Source: Streptomyces sp. YS415 (GTDB lineage: Bacteria > Actinomycetota > Actinomycetes > Streptomycetales > Streptomycetaceae). From it: a stretch of DNA of 64,000 bases. Each line of letters starts with the position of its first letter. The stretch's first letter is position 1. Positions 27,124-35,820 of the stretch are shown piece by piece. The DNA lies in assembly GCF_023544665.1 (NCBI RefSeq), contig NZ_JAMJFL010000009.1:1-64000 (forward strand), in the 5' to 3' direction. A program made the position numbers and the translations under genes. The notes under the pieces are model-generated. The model had not been told where the DNA came from. It saw only the letters and a program-made list of their open reading frames with translations, and made no database searches.

Positions 27124-28149
27124 GTGCCGCGCCCTTGTGTACCACCCCTTGTGCATCCCGCGCCCCCGCTGGGCGCACTGCTCCGCCAGTACGCCGCCGG
27201 CGGTGCCGTCACCTGTGTCCCCGTCGACCAAGGGCTGCTCAACCGCGGCTACCGGCTGCGCACGACCCGCGGCCGGTACTTCCTCAAGCACCACTTCGAC
27301 CCCGAGACCGCCGACCCCGCCGCCATCGCCCGCCAGCACCGGGCCACCCAGCGCCTGGCCGGCCTCGGCGTCCCGGTCGCGCCGCCGCTGCCGGGCCGGG
27401 ACGGCCGTACCGTCGCGGTGATCGGCGGCCACGCCTACGCCCTGCACCCCTGGATCGACGGCCGGCACCGGCACGGCGGCCAGCTCGCCCCGGGGCAGTG
27501 CGCCCGGCTCGGGGCGCTGCTCGGGGCGGTGCACGCGGGTCTGGAGCGCGTGATGCCGCCGGAGGGCCGGGCGGCGCCCGCGGTGAGCGCCGACCCCGAG
27601 GACACCGTCGCCCTCATCGAGGACCTGCTCGCCCGGGTGCGCCGGCACCGGCCCGCCGACTCCTTCGACGGGCTGGCCCGCCACCGGCTGCTGGAACGGC
27701 GGGCGCTGCTGGAACGGCACGCCGGCCGGCGTCCGCCGCGCGGCGGCTCGGTGGGCTGGGTGCACGGGGACTTCCACCCGTTCAACGTGCTCTACCGGGG
27801 CGACGCCCCCGCCGCGATCGTCGACTGGGACCGGCTGGGGATGCAGCCGCGCGCGGAGGAGGCGGTACGGGCCGCCGCGATCTTCTTCGTGCGGCCCGTC
27901 GGCACGCTGGACCTGCCGAAGGTACGGGCCTACACGCGCGCGTACCGGCGCGCGGCGGGCGCCACGCCCTCCGAGCTCGCGGCGGCCGTGCACCGGGTGT
28001 GGTGGGAGCGCCTGAACGACTTCTGGATGCTGCGCTGGCACTACGAGCGCGGCGACACCCGCGCGGACGCGCAGTTCCCGGCCGCCTCGGCACTGGCGGT
28101 GTGGTGGACCCGGGAGTACGACACGGTGTGCGACGCGTTCGTGGCGTGA
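27124..28149 (+). CDS. Phosphotransferase of the aminoglycoside/choline kinase (APH) fold
   Basis: A 341-aa protein-kinase-like enzyme. The catalytic loop (Brenner motif) is WVHGDFHPFNVLY, the metal-binding Asp is in AAIVDWDRLGMQPR, and the nucleotide-binding Lys is probably in GRYFLKHHF. Such enzymes phosphorylate small molecules (choline, homoserine, antibiotics); the substrate is not apparent and resistance should not be assumed. GTG at 27124 lies 7 nt after the -10-like TAGCAT, so a leaderless message is likely; the in-frame GTG at 27151 is an alternative. It ends 20 bp from the convergent kinase gene. Confidence 0.88.
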   Translation: MPRPCVPPLVHPAPPLGALLRQYAAGGAVTCVPVDQGLLNRGYRLRTTRGRYFLKHHFDPETADPAAIARQHRATQRLAGLGVPVAPPLPGRDGRTVAVIGGHAYALHPWIDGRHRHGGQLAPGQCARLGALLGAVHAGLERVMPPEGRAAPAVSADPEDTVALIEDLLARVRRHRPADSFDGLARHRLLERRALLERHAGRRPPRGGSVGWVHGDFHPFNVLYRGDAPAAIVDWDRLGMQPRAEEAVRAAAIFFVRPVGTLDLPKVRAYTRAYRRAAGATPSELAAAVHRVWWERLNDFWMLRWHYERGDTRADAQFPAASALAVWWTREYDTVCDAFVA

Positions 28150-28169
28150 CGCCCCGGGGCCACGGGCCG

Positions 28170-29747
28170 TCAGCCTTCGGCGCCGCCGTCGGTGCCGCCG
28201 TCGGTGGTGCCCCCGATGACCTCGTCGGTGGGCTCGTCCGTCGGCTCCTCCGTGGGCTCGTCGGTCGGCTCCGCGGTCGTCGGCTCGTCGGTCGGCTCCG
28301 TGGTGGTCGGCTCGTCCGTGGGCTCCGGCTCCGTCGGCGACGGGGTGACCGAAGGCTCCGGGGACGGGGTCCAGTTGGAGCCGCCGTCGGTGCCCGAGCT
28401 GTCGTCGGTGGCCGTGTCAGTGGGCTCCTCGGTCGCCTCGTCGGTCGGCTCCTCGCTGGCCGTCTCGTCGTCCTTGGACTGCGTGGCGGTCGGCGACTTG
28501 GTGGTGTCCGTGCCGCCGCCCTTGCCGTCGTCGCCGTTGAGCGCCAGGGCCACGCCCGCCGCGATGGCGATCACCGCGAGAACGGCGAGGATCCACAGCT
28601 TGCCCCGGCCGCTGCCCCTGTTGCCCTGTCCTTCGAAGCCGCCGTCGTCACCGCCGCCGTACCGGCCGCCGGCCAGGACCGGCGCCGCGATCGCCGTGGT
28701 ACCGGAGGCGTCCGCGCCGGAGTGGCCCATCACCGCGGTCTGCGCGAAGCCCGCCGCAGGGGTGTGCCGGCCGTCGTGCAGATCGACCGGCCCGGTGTTC
28801 CAGGTACCGGTGTGGCCGCCCTGGTCGTAGAGCATCTGCAGGCCGTACTGGACCAGGCCGCGCATCTCCTCGGCGGTCTGGAAGCGGTCGTCCGGCTCCT
28901 TGGCGAGGGAGCGCATGACCAGGCCGTCCAGCTCCGGCGGACAGGCGTCGGAAGCCTCGGAGGGGGGCGTCGGGATGTCCTGGACGTGCTGGTAGACCAC
29001 CGAGAGCGGGGTCTCGCCGGTGAACGGGGGCCGCAGCGCGAGGAGTTCGTAGAGGAGGCAGCCCGTCGCGTACAGGTCGGAGCGGTGGTCGACCGCCTTG
29101 CCGAGCGCCTGCTCGGGCGAGAGGTACTGGGGCGTGCCCATGACCATGCCGGTCTGGGTCATCGTCGTGGACGCCCCGTGCAGGGCGCGGGCGATGCCGA
29201 AGTCCATGACCTTGACGGCGCCGTTGTTGGTGATGATGACGTTCGCCGGCTTGATGTCGCGGTGCACGATGCCGTGCTGGTGGGAGTAGGCGAGCGCCTC
29301 CAGCACACCGGAGACGATGATCAGCGCCTGCTCGGGCCCGGGCGCCTCGGCGTTGAGGAGGAGGTCGCGGATGGTGCGGCCCTCGACCAGCTCCATGACG
29401 ATGTACGGCACGCTCTGGCCGCCCACGAAGTCCTCGCCGGAGTCGTACACGGCGACGATGGCGTGGTGGTTGAGGCCGGCCACCGACTGTGCCTCGCGAG
29501 TGAAGCGGGCCTTGGAGACCGGGTCCTCGGCGAGGTCGGCGCGCAGCAGCTTGACCGCGACGGTGCGTCCCAGCCGGACGTCCTCGGCCGCGAAGACCTC
29601 GGCCATGCCGCCCCGGCCGAGTCTGCGGGTGAGCCGGTACCGGCCGTCGCCGACCAGCCCGCCGTTACCCCACAGCTCCGGCGCATCTGACATACCGCCG
29701 CCAGCCGCCTCGGGGTCGGACGGGCCCTGAGCGCGCTGCTGTGCCAT
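28170..29747 (-). CDS. Membrane Ser/Thr protein kinase with acidic repeat tail
   Basis: A 525-aa Hanks-type kinase. The catalytic domain (about 37-300) has the P-loop LGRGGMAEVFAAE, Lys in VAVKLLRA, HRDIKPAN and VMDFGIARAL, and an activation loop with several Thr (TTMTQTGMVMGTPQYLSPEQA) for autophosphorylation. A linker leads to one transmembrane helix (about 385-405, LWILAVLAVIAIAAG). The extracellular part (about 410-525) has no PASTA domain; instead it is a low-complexity Glu/Pro/Thr/Asp stretch with repeated EPTDEPT units, perhaps a wall-spanning or ion-binding spacer. The ATG at 29747 has GAGG 5 nt upstream. It is divergent from a PASTA kinase. Confidence 0.95.
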   Translation of the reverse strand: MAQQRAQGPSDPEAAGGGMSDAPELWGNGGLVGDGRYRLTRRLGRGGMAEVFAAEDVRLGRTVAVKLLRADLAEDPVSKARFTREAQSVAGLNHHAIVAVYDSGEDFVGGQSVPYIVMELVEGRTIRDLLLNAEAPGPEQALIIVSGVLEALAYSHQHGIVHRDIKPANVIITNNGAVKVMDFGIARALHGASTTMTQTGMVMGTPQYLSPEQALGKAVDHRSDLYATGCLLYELLALRPPFTGETPLSVVYQHVQDIPTPPSEASDACPPELDGLVMRSLAKEPDDRFQTAEEMRGLVQYGLQMLYDQGGHTGTWNTGPVDLHDGRHTPAAGFAQTAVMGHSGADASGTTAIAAPVLAGGRYGGGDDGGFEGQGNRGSGRGKLWILAVLAVIAIAAGVALALNGDDGKGGGTDTTKSPTATQSKDDETASEEPTDEATEEPTDTATDDSSGTDGGSNWTPSPEPSVTPSPTEPEPTDEPTTTEPTDEPTTAEPTDEPTEEPTDEPTDEVIGGTTDGGTDGGAEG

Positions 29748-30090
29748 CAGTCCTCGCCGTCGTTTCTGCCCGCGGTGCGCGCGGTGTTGTTACGGTCTCC
29801 GTCGGCCACGCTACAGCCTCCGCGCAAGCCGCCGGTCCGGGACGGACCAGCGGCCGGTCCGTGACGGACCGGCCATGAAACCCGTTGGCCGGTCCGTCGT
29901 GCAAATTCTGTGTACCGGCCGTACGGCCGCTGTAACGCTTGCGCGACGCTTCTTTCGCGTACGGTCACGGATCGGGCACCGAGCTTGACGTGTCAGTGCC
30001 CTGGGGCAGACTTGGCCGGGAATAGCACTTTCGATCATCGACGGATCGTCGACAAACGCCGGGCCAACGGGCTATGGGGGACGCGGAGAC
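29748..30090. promoter_or_regulatory. 343-bp divergent region between two kinases, rich in inverted repeats
   Basis: No gene is seen. GGCCGGTCCGT (29852-29862) pairs with ACGGACCGGCC (29864-29874) around a single base; another GGCCGGTCCGT stands at 29887-29897, and a further GGTCCG/CGGACC pair lies at 29834-29848. A separate perfect 14-bp palindrome CGGCCGTACGGCCG is at 29916-29929. These repeats probably act as operators or as a transcript hairpin in the leader of the leftward kinase. Confidence 0.6.
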
Positions 30091-31704
30091 ATGAGCCAGG
30101 ACGGCGCACAGGGGCGGTATGCGGGACGGGCGCTGGCGGCCGGCCGCTATCAGCTGCGCGACTTGCTCGGCGAAGGCGGCATGGCCTCGGTGCACCTGGC
30201 CTACGACGCGGTGCTGGACCGCCAGGTCGCGGTCAAGACGCTGCACACCGAGCTCGGCCGCGAGCAGGCCTTCCGCGAGCGCTTCCGCCGCGAGGCCCAG
30301 GCCGTGGCCAAGCTCACGCACACCAACATCGTCTCGGTCTTCGACACCGGCGAGGACGATGTCGACGGGCTGACGACCCCATACATCGTCATGGAGTACA
30401 TCGAGGGCCGCCCGCTCGGCTCGGTGCTCGACGAGGACGTACGCCAGTACGGCGCGATGCCCGCCGACAAGGCGCTCAAGATCACCGCGGATGTGCTGGC
30501 GGCGCTGGAGATCAGCCACGAGATGGGGCTGGTCCACCGGGACATCAAGCCCGGCAACGTGATGATGACCAAGCGCGGCATCGTCAAGGTCATGGACTTC
30601 GGCATCGCCCGCGCCATGCAGTCCGGCGTCACCTCGATGACCCAGACCGGCATGGTCGTCGGCACCCCGCAGTACCTCTCCCCCGAGCAGGCGCTCGGCC
30701 GGGGTGTGGACGCGCGCTCCGACCTGTACTCGGTCGGCATCATGCTCTTCCAGCTGGTCACCGGGCGGCTGCCGTTCGACGCGGACTCGCCGCTGGCGAT
30801 CGCGTACGCGCATGTGCAGGAGGAGCCGGTGGCTCCCTCGTCCGTCAACCGCTCGCTGCCGCCGGCCGTGGACGCGCTGGTGGCCCGCGCGCTGAAGAAG
30901 AACCCCAACGAGCGTTTCCCCAGCGCCGAGGCCATGCGCGACGAGTGCCTGCGGGTGGCGTCCTCCTTCCACGCCGCCGCGCCGAGCATCGTGCCGGGCA
31001 CACCGGCCGCCAGCGGCTCGGGCGTCGGGTCCGCCGTGTTCCCGCCGGTCGACCAGTCGACGCCGGCGCCCACGGGCCCGGTCCACACCCCGTACCAGCC
31101 GGCCCCGACGCCGAACCCGTACGGGGCGCCCACGCCGGCTCCGTCCTACGGCTATCCGCAGCAGCCCGGCTACCAGACCCCGGCGCCCGCCGGCTACGGC
31201 GCTACGCCGCCGCCGTACAACATCACCCCGCAGCCGGCCGCGTCCGGTTCCGGGGGCGGGGGCCGGAACAACAAGCCGGTGATCATCGGCTCGATCGTGG
31301 TGTCCGTGCTCGCGGTGGGCGGTCTGGTCGCCGCGCTGACGCTGAGCGGCGGGGGCACGAAGGACGACAAGGGCGGAACGAGCCCCAGCCCGTCGGCGAC
31401 GACGGCGGAGGGCTACCGCGGCCCGGACCCGAGCCGGACGGTCGACCCGGAGGCATGCAGCGAGCCGGTGGAGTCGTACAACGACCCCGAGAAGGTGGAG
31501 ATGCCCAACTTCGTCTTCAAGAACATCGACTCGGTGAAGAAGTGCCTGAAGGCCGCCGGGTGGTCGGCCGACACCCGGGACGTCGACGAGTCCACCTGGG
31601 GCGACGGCACGGTGATGAAGCAGTTCCCGGCCGCGGGCACGGACATCGACCCCGAGGACCCGGGGATCTTCCAGTTCGACGTCTCCACGGGCAACCCGGC
31701 GTGA
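30091..31704 (+). CDS. PASTA-domain membrane Ser/Thr protein kinase
   Basis: A 537-aa PknB-like kinase. The kinase domain (about 15-275) has GEGGMASVHLA, VAVKTLH, HRDIKPGNVMM and VMDFGIARAM, and an activation loop (TSMTQTGMVVGTPQYLSPEQA) nearly the same as in the divergent kinase. A Pro/Gln/Tyr-rich juxtamembrane linker (about 290-390) precedes one transmembrane helix (about 400-422, VIIGSIVVSVLAVGGLVAAL). One PASTA domain (about 470-535, MPNFVFKNIDSVKKCLKAAG) ends the chain; PASTA domains bind muropeptides or lipid II. Most actinobacterial PknB have four PASTA repeats, so one is few. It probably senses wall state. Confidence 0.95.
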   Translation: MSQDGAQGRYAGRALAAGRYQLRDLLGEGGMASVHLAYDAVLDRQVAVKTLHTELGREQAFRERFRREAQAVAKLTHTNIVSVFDTGEDDVDGLTTPYIVMEYIEGRPLGSVLDEDVRQYGAMPADKALKITADVLAALEISHEMGLVHRDIKPGNVMMTKRGIVKVMDFGIARAMQSGVTSMTQTGMVVGTPQYLSPEQALGRGVDARSDLYSVGIMLFQLVTGRLPFDADSPLAIAYAHVQEEPVAPSSVNRSLPPAVDALVARALKKNPNERFPSAEAMRDECLRVASSFHAAAPSIVPGTPAASGSGVGSAVFPPVDQSTPAPTGPVHTPYQPAPTPNPYGAPTPAPSYGYPQQPGYQTPAPAGYGATPPPYNITPQPAASGSGGGGRNNKPVIIGSIVVSVLAVGGLVAALTLSGGGTKDDKGGTSPSPSATTAEGYRGPDPSRTVDPEACSEPVESYNDPEKVEMPNFVFKNIDSVKKCLKAAGWSADTRDVDESTWGDGTVMKQFPAAGTDIDPEDPGIFQFDVSTGNPA

Positions 31705-31726
31705 CCGGGCTGCCCGCTCCTCGTCG

Positions 31727-32266
31727 TTACAGGTAGGGCCCGCCCGAGCGGCCGCCCGGGTGGTTCTGGTCCTCGCCCTCGTGGCCGACGCCCGGGGGCA
31801 GGGCCCGGCGCATCTGCTCCAGTTGGGCGCGGGCCGCCATCTGCTGGGCGAACAGCGTGGTCTGGATGCCGTGGAAGAGGCCCTCCAGCCAGCCGACCAA
31901 CTGGGCCTGCGCGATGCGCAGTTCCGCGTCGGACGGGGTCGCCTCGTCGGTGAACGGCAGGGACAGCCGCTCCAGTTCCTCGACCAGCTCCGGGGCCAGG
32001 CCGTCCTCCAGCTCCTTCACCGAGCTGGCATGGATCTCCTTGAGCCGGACCCGGCTGGCCTCGTCGAGCGGGGCCACGCGGACCTCCTCCAGCAGCTGCT
32101 TGATCATGCTGCCGATCCGCATGACCTTCGCCGGCTGTTCGACCATCTCCGTCACGGGAACCTCGCGGGAGTCCTCGTCGCCTCCGCCACCGATGGCCAT
32201 CCCGTCCTGGCCCACGACCAGGATCTGCGGATTCTCCGGCGACCGTTCGTTCCTCGGCATCTCCAT
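31727..32266 (-). CDS. bpa: Bacterial proteasome activator family protein (Bpa/PafE)
   Basis: A 179-aa, mostly helical protein of the DUF2587/PafE family, which forms a dodecameric ring that opens the 20S proteasome without ATP and delivers unfolded proteins. The helical core is visible (VMRIGSMIKQLLEEVRVAPL, RLKEIHASSVKELEDGLAPEL). The C-terminus ends in GPYL, close to the GQYL motif with which mycobacterial PafE docks in the proteasome pocket. The ATG at 32266 (MEMPRNERSPENP) is preferred over a GTG at 32284 as the family starts there. It is next to the PASTA kinase, convergently arranged. Confidence 0.93.
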   Translation of the reverse strand: MEMPRNERSPENPQILVVGQDGMAIGGGGDEDSREVPVTEMVEQPAKVMRIGSMIKQLLEEVRVAPLDEASRVRLKEIHASSVKELEDGLAPELVEELERLSLPFTDEATPSDAELRIAQAQLVGWLEGLFHGIQTTLFAQQMAARAQLEQMRRALPPGVGHEGEDQNHPGGRSGGPYL

Positions 32267-32409
32267 GCCGCCATTCTCTCGCACCCCGACATCTCCTCAG
32301 CGTGGTGCCCCCCACGACAGGTGATCCACCGTTTACGTACGGGGACTTTCCGTCACCCGGTGGCGGAGTCCGGCATGCCCGACACGGCAGTCGGTGTGAG
32401 GCTTATGCC

Positions 32410-32799
32410 GTGACTCGATGGCTGCGGACAGTACGGGCGACGGCACTGGCCGTCGCCCTGGTGGCGGGCTGGGGGTGCCCGGTGGCGTACGGCGAGGAGG
32501 CCACGCCGTCGGCGTCCGTGTCGGCCTCCCCCTCGCCCTCCTGGGCCGGGAGCGCGGCCGGGCAGGGGCGCGAGCGGCCCGGGCGCCAGTGGGTGGCCGT
32601 GCCGGAGGAGGAGACGCCCCCGGCCGAGCCCTCCCGGGCGGCTCCGGCGGAGGCGGTCGGCTCCCCCGTGCCGGCCGGGCAGGACGTCGTACGGGCCGAG
32701 CCCGTCTTCCAGGTGCTGCCGCTGGGCAGCGGCCTGGTGCTGATCGGGCTCGGCCTCGGGCTGGCCTTCCTGGGGCTGCGGCTCAGACGGCCGGACTGA
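32410..32799 (+). CDS. Small secreted or membrane-anchored Pro/Ala-rich protein
   Basis: A 129-aa protein of unknown function. A signal peptide (about 1-28, RTVRATALAVALVAGWG, cleavage near AYGEE) is followed by a low-complexity Ser/Pro/Glu/Ala region, then a C-terminal hydrophobic helix (VLPLGSGLVLIGLGLGLAFLGLRL) and a basic end RLRRPD. The C-terminal layout resembles sortase substrates, but no LPxTG or LAxTG motif is present (LPLGSG at best), so it is probably just an anchored surface protein. The GTG at 32410 is chosen because the signal peptide starts there. Confidence 0.75.
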   Translation: MTRWLRTVRATALAVALVAGWGCPVAYGEEATPSASVSASPSPSWAGSAAGQGRERPGRQWVAVPEEETPPAEPSRAAPAEAVGSPVPAGQDVVRAEPVFQVLPLGSGLVLIGLGLGLAFLGLRLRRPD

Positions 32800-32817
32800 C
32801 CCGGCCGGCCGGTGCGC

Positions 32818-33798
32818 CTACTCCGTGACGAGCAGCACCTTGCCGACGTGCCCGCTCTCCTCCACGATCCGGTGCGCGTCCGCCGCGTCCCGCATCGGGA
32901 CCTCCCGGTCGACCACCGGGCGCACATGACCGCCGTCCACCAACGGCCACACGTGCTCGCGTACGGCCGCCACGATCGACGTCTTCTCGGTCAGCGGGCG
33001 GGCCCGCAGCGAGGTCGCGGTGACCGCGGCCCGCTTGCCCAGCAGGGTGGCGATGTTCAGCTCGCCCTTGATGCCGCCCTGCATGCCGATGATCGCCAGG
33101 CGGCCGTTGACCGCGAGGGCGCGGACGTTGCGGTCCAGGTACTTGGCGCCCATGTTGTCGAGGATGACGTCGGCGCCGGCCCCGTCGGTGGCCTTCCTGA
33201 CCTCCTCCACGAAGTCCTGCTCCCGGTAGTTGACCAGGATGTCCGCGCCCAGCTCGGCGCACCGGTCCAGCTTCTCCCGGGTGCCGGCGGTGACCGCGAC
33301 CTTCGCGCCGACGGCCTTGGCGAGCTGGATCGCCATCGTGCCGATGCCGCTGGAGCCACCGTGCACCAGCAGCGTCTCGCCCGGTCGCAGATGGGCGATC
33401 ATGAACACGTTCGACCAGACCGTGCAGACCACCTCGGGCAGTGCCGCCGCCCGCACCAGGCCGACGCCCCGGGGCACGGGCAGCAGCTGCCCGGCCGGGA
33501 CGACGACCTTCTCGGCGTAGCCACCGCCCCCGAGCAGTCCGCACACCTCGTCGCCCACGGTCCAGCCGGAGACACCGGGGCCGATCTCGGCGATCCGCCC
33601 CGAGCACTCCAGGCCCGGGTAGGGGGACGTGCCGGGCGGCGGGTCGTAGAAGCCCTGCCGCTGGAGGATGTCGGCCCGGTTCACGGCGCTCGCCGCCACC
33701 TCGACCAGGACCTCGCCCTCTCCGGGCGCCGGATCCGGTACCTCGGCCCAGACCAGCGCCTCGGGCCCGCCGGGTTCGTCAATCGTGATCGCATGCAT
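32818..33798 (-). CDS. NAD(P)H quinone oxidoreductase-like MDR enzyme
   Basis: A 326-aa zinc-independent medium-chain dehydrogenase/reductase of the quinone oxidoreductase (PIG3-like) branch. It has a GroES-like N-terminal domain ([18 protein letters not shown], a PIG3-type signature) and a Rossmann domain with [20 protein letters not shown]. The catalytic-zinc Cys and structural Cys cluster are absent. It reduces quinones or enones with NADPH. The ATG at 33798 begins [15 protein letters not shown], the usual family start. It is divergent from the ABC exporter, with about 150 bp between. Confidence 0.93.
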   Translation of the reverse strand: MHAITIDEPGGPEALVWAEVPDPAPGEGEVLVEVAASAVNRADILQRQGFYDPPPGTSPYPGLECSGRIAEIGPGVSGWTVGDEVCGLLGGGGYAEKVVVPAGQLLPVPRGVGLVRAAALPEVVCTVWSNVFMIAHLRPGETLLVHGGSSGIGTMAIQLAKAVGAKVAVTAGTREKLDRCAELGADILVNYREQDFVEEVRKATDGAGADVILDNMGAKYLDRNVRALAVNGRLAIIGMQGGIKGELNIATLLGKRAAVTATSLRARPLTEKTSIVAAVREHVWPLVDGGHVRPVVDREVPMRDAADAHRIVEESGHVGKVLLVTE

Positions 33799-33948
33799 GA
33801 GGGCGACGCTACTCCTCGGTCCCTGGTCCCATCCCGCCTCGGTACTTGGACCGGTTCCCCCGAAAAACCCTGTGCGCAACCGATGAGTTTGCGCGACGGT
33901 GAAGGTCTTTCCCTGCGTAAACCCGTGTACGCGGAAGGACATCCCACC

Positions 33949-34947
33949 ATGAGCCAGCACACGTCAGCCCTGGCCATCGAGACGGCGGGCCTGGTGAAGA
34001 CGTTCGGCGAGACCAGGGCCGTCGACGGCGTCGACCTGTCGGTACCGGCCGGCACCGTCTACGGCGTCCTCGGCCCGAACGGCGCCGGAAAGACCACCAC
34101 CGTGAAGATGCTCGCCACCCTCCTGCGCCCCGACGGCGGCCAGGCCCATGTCTTCGGCCACGACGTCGTGCGCGAGGCCGACGAGGTGCGCGGCCGGGTC
34201 AGCCTGACCGGCCAGTACGCCTCCGTCGACGAGGACCTCACCGGCACCGAGAACCTGGTGCTGCTGGGCCGGCTCCTCGGCCACGCCAAGCAGGCCGCCC
34301 GCCGACGCAGCGAACAGCTGCTGGAGGCCTTCGGGCTGACGGAGGCGGCCGGCAAGCAGGTCAAGCACTACTCGGGCGGCATGCGGCGCCGTATCGACAT
34401 CGCCGCGTCCATTCTGAACACGCCCGATCTGCTCTTCCTCGACGAGCCGACGACCGGGCTCGACCCGCGCAGCCGCAACCAGGTGTGGGACATCGTGCGG
34501 GCGGTGGTCGCCCAGGGCACCACCGTGCTGCTGACCACGCAGTACCTGGACGAGGCCGACCAGCTGGCCTCGCGGATCGCGGTCATCGACCACGGCAAGG
34601 TGATCGCCGAGGGCACCAAGGGCGAGCTGAAGGCGTCCGTCGGCGCCGGATCCGTCCATCTGCGGCTGCGGGATCCCGGGCAGCGGCCGGAGGCGGAGCG
34701 GGTGCTGCGGCTCACGCTGGACGCGGACGTCCAGCTGGAGCCCGATCCGGTGGCGCTGACGGCCCGGCTCGGCGGCGCGCGGGGGGACAACGCGGCGGAG
34801 CAGGCCTCGCGGGCCCTCGCCGAACTGTCCCGCAGCGGCGTCACCGTCGACAACTTCTCGCTGGGCCAGCCCAGCCTGGACGAGGTCTTCCTCGCCCTCA
34901 CCGGACACGACACCAGCCACGACACCAAGGACGAGGTGGCGGCATGA
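33949..34947 (+). CDS. ABC exporter ATP-binding protein, DrrA-like
   Basis: A 332-aa ATPase of the daunorubicin-resistance (DRA) family. Walker [12 protein letters not shown]-loop [12 protein letters not shown], signature [12 protein letters not shown], Walker [14 protein letters not shown] and H-loop TTQYLDEAD are complete; the C-terminal DrrA-type extension ends [18 protein letters not shown]. It energises export by the permease encoded next. The ATG at 33949 follows GCGGAAGGA at a good distance. The two genes overlap in ATGA. The exported compound is unknown; drugs, lipids or siderophores are typical. Confidence 0.95.
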   Translation: MSQHTSALAIETAGLVKTFGETRAVDGVDLSVPAGTVYGVLGPNGAGKTTTVKMLATLLRPDGGQAHVFGHDVVREADEVRGRVSLTGQYASVDEDLTGTENLVLLGRLLGHAKQAARRRSEQLLEAFGLTEAAGKQVKHYSGGMRRRIDIAASILNTPDLLFLDEPTTGLDPRSRNQVWDIVRAVVAQGTTVLLTTQYLDEADQLASRIAVIDHGKVIAEGTKGELKASVGAGSVHLRLRDPGQRPEAERVLRLTLDADVQLEPDPVALTARLGGARGDNAAEQASRALAELSRSGVTVDNFSLGQPSLDEVFLALTGHDTSHDTKDEVAA

Positions 34948-35792
34948 GCACCGCGACGACCCCTGACGCCAAGGAACTCGCCCCGGTCAGCACCGAGTCG
35001 CTCGCCGCGCTGCTGGTGACCGGTGAACGTCCGCCCCGGCCGAGCGCGCTGTCGGCCTCGCTGACCTTCGGCTGGCGGGCGATGCTGAAGATCAAGCACG
35101 TGCCGGAGCAGCTCTTCGACGTCACCGCGTTCCCGATCATGATGGTGCTGATGTACACGTACCTGTTCGGGGGCGCCCTGGCCGGGTCCCCGAAGGAGTA
35201 CATCCAGTTCCTGCTGCCGGGGATCATGGTGATGTCGGTCGTGATGATCACCATGTACACCGGTGTCTCGGTCAACACCGACATCGAGAAGGGCGTCTTC
35301 GACCGGTTCCGGTCGCTGCCCATCTGGCGGCCGTCGACGATGGTCGGCTATCTGCTCGGGGACGCCCTGCGCTACACCATCGCGTCGTTGGTGATGCTCA
35401 CCGTCGGCATGATCCTCGGCTACCGGCCGGACGGCGGCGTCCCGGGCGTGCTGGCCGGGATCGCCCTGCTGATCGTGTTCTCGTTCGCGTTCTCGTGGAT
35501 CTGGACGATGTTCGGGCTGCTGCTGCGCACCGAGAAGTCGGTGATGGGCGTCAGCATGATGGTGATGTTCCCGCTGACCTTCCTGTCCAACATCTTCGTC
35601 GACCCGAAGACCATGCCGGGCTGGTTGCAGGCGTTCGTCAACAACAGCCCCATCACCCACCTGTCCTCCGCGGTGCGGGAGTTGATGGCGGGTGACTGGC
35701 CGGCCGACGAGATCGCCTGGTCGCTGGGGTGGGCCGGGCTGTTCGTGCTGGTCTTCGGGCCGATCACGATGCGGCTGTACAACCGCAAGTAG
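34944..35792 (+). CDS. ABC exporter permease, DrrB-like
   Basis: A 282-aa permease of the ABC-2 type with six transmembrane segments (for example [51 protein letters not shown]). The N-terminal 55 residues are cytoplasmic. The conserved region [23 protein letters not shown] and [16 protein letters not shown] are typical of DrrB relatives. It is translationally coupled to the ATPase gene by ATGA overlap and ends 14 bp before the convergent channel gene; a 14-bp tandem duplication occupies the junction. Confidence 0.94.
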   Translation: MSTATTPDAKELAPVSTESLAALLVTGERPPRPSALSASLTFGWRAMLKIKHVPEQLFDVTAFPIMMVLMYTYLFGGALAGSPKEYIQFLLPGIMVMSVVMITMYTGVSVNTDIEKGVFDRFRSLPIWRPSTMVGYLLGDALRYTIASLVMLTVGMILGYRPDGGVPGVLAGIALLIVFSFAFSWIWTMFGLLLRTEKSVMGVSMMVMFPLTFLSNIFVDPKTMPGWLQAFVNNSPITHLSSAVRELMAGDWPADEIAWSLGWAGLFVLVFGPITMRLYNRK

Positions 35793-35820
35793 TCAGTCCT
35801 GGGGAATCAGTCCTGGGGGA
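35793..35820. repeat. 14-bp tandem duplication at the permease/channel junction
   Basis: TCAGTCCTGGGGAA (35793-35806) is followed directly by TCAGTCCTGGGGGA (35807-35820), 13 of 14 identical. The second copy holds the channel gene's stop and last codons; the first looks like a slippage copy. Confidence 0.8.

Noticed and set aside
27124..28149. Aminoglycoside resistance gene
   Set aside because: The APH fold is clear, but the family is broad and nothing in the context points to drug resistance, so only phosphotransferase is called.
32410..32799. Sortase-anchored surface protein
   Set aside because: Signal peptide and C-terminal helix fit, but no LPxTG or LAxTG motif is present.
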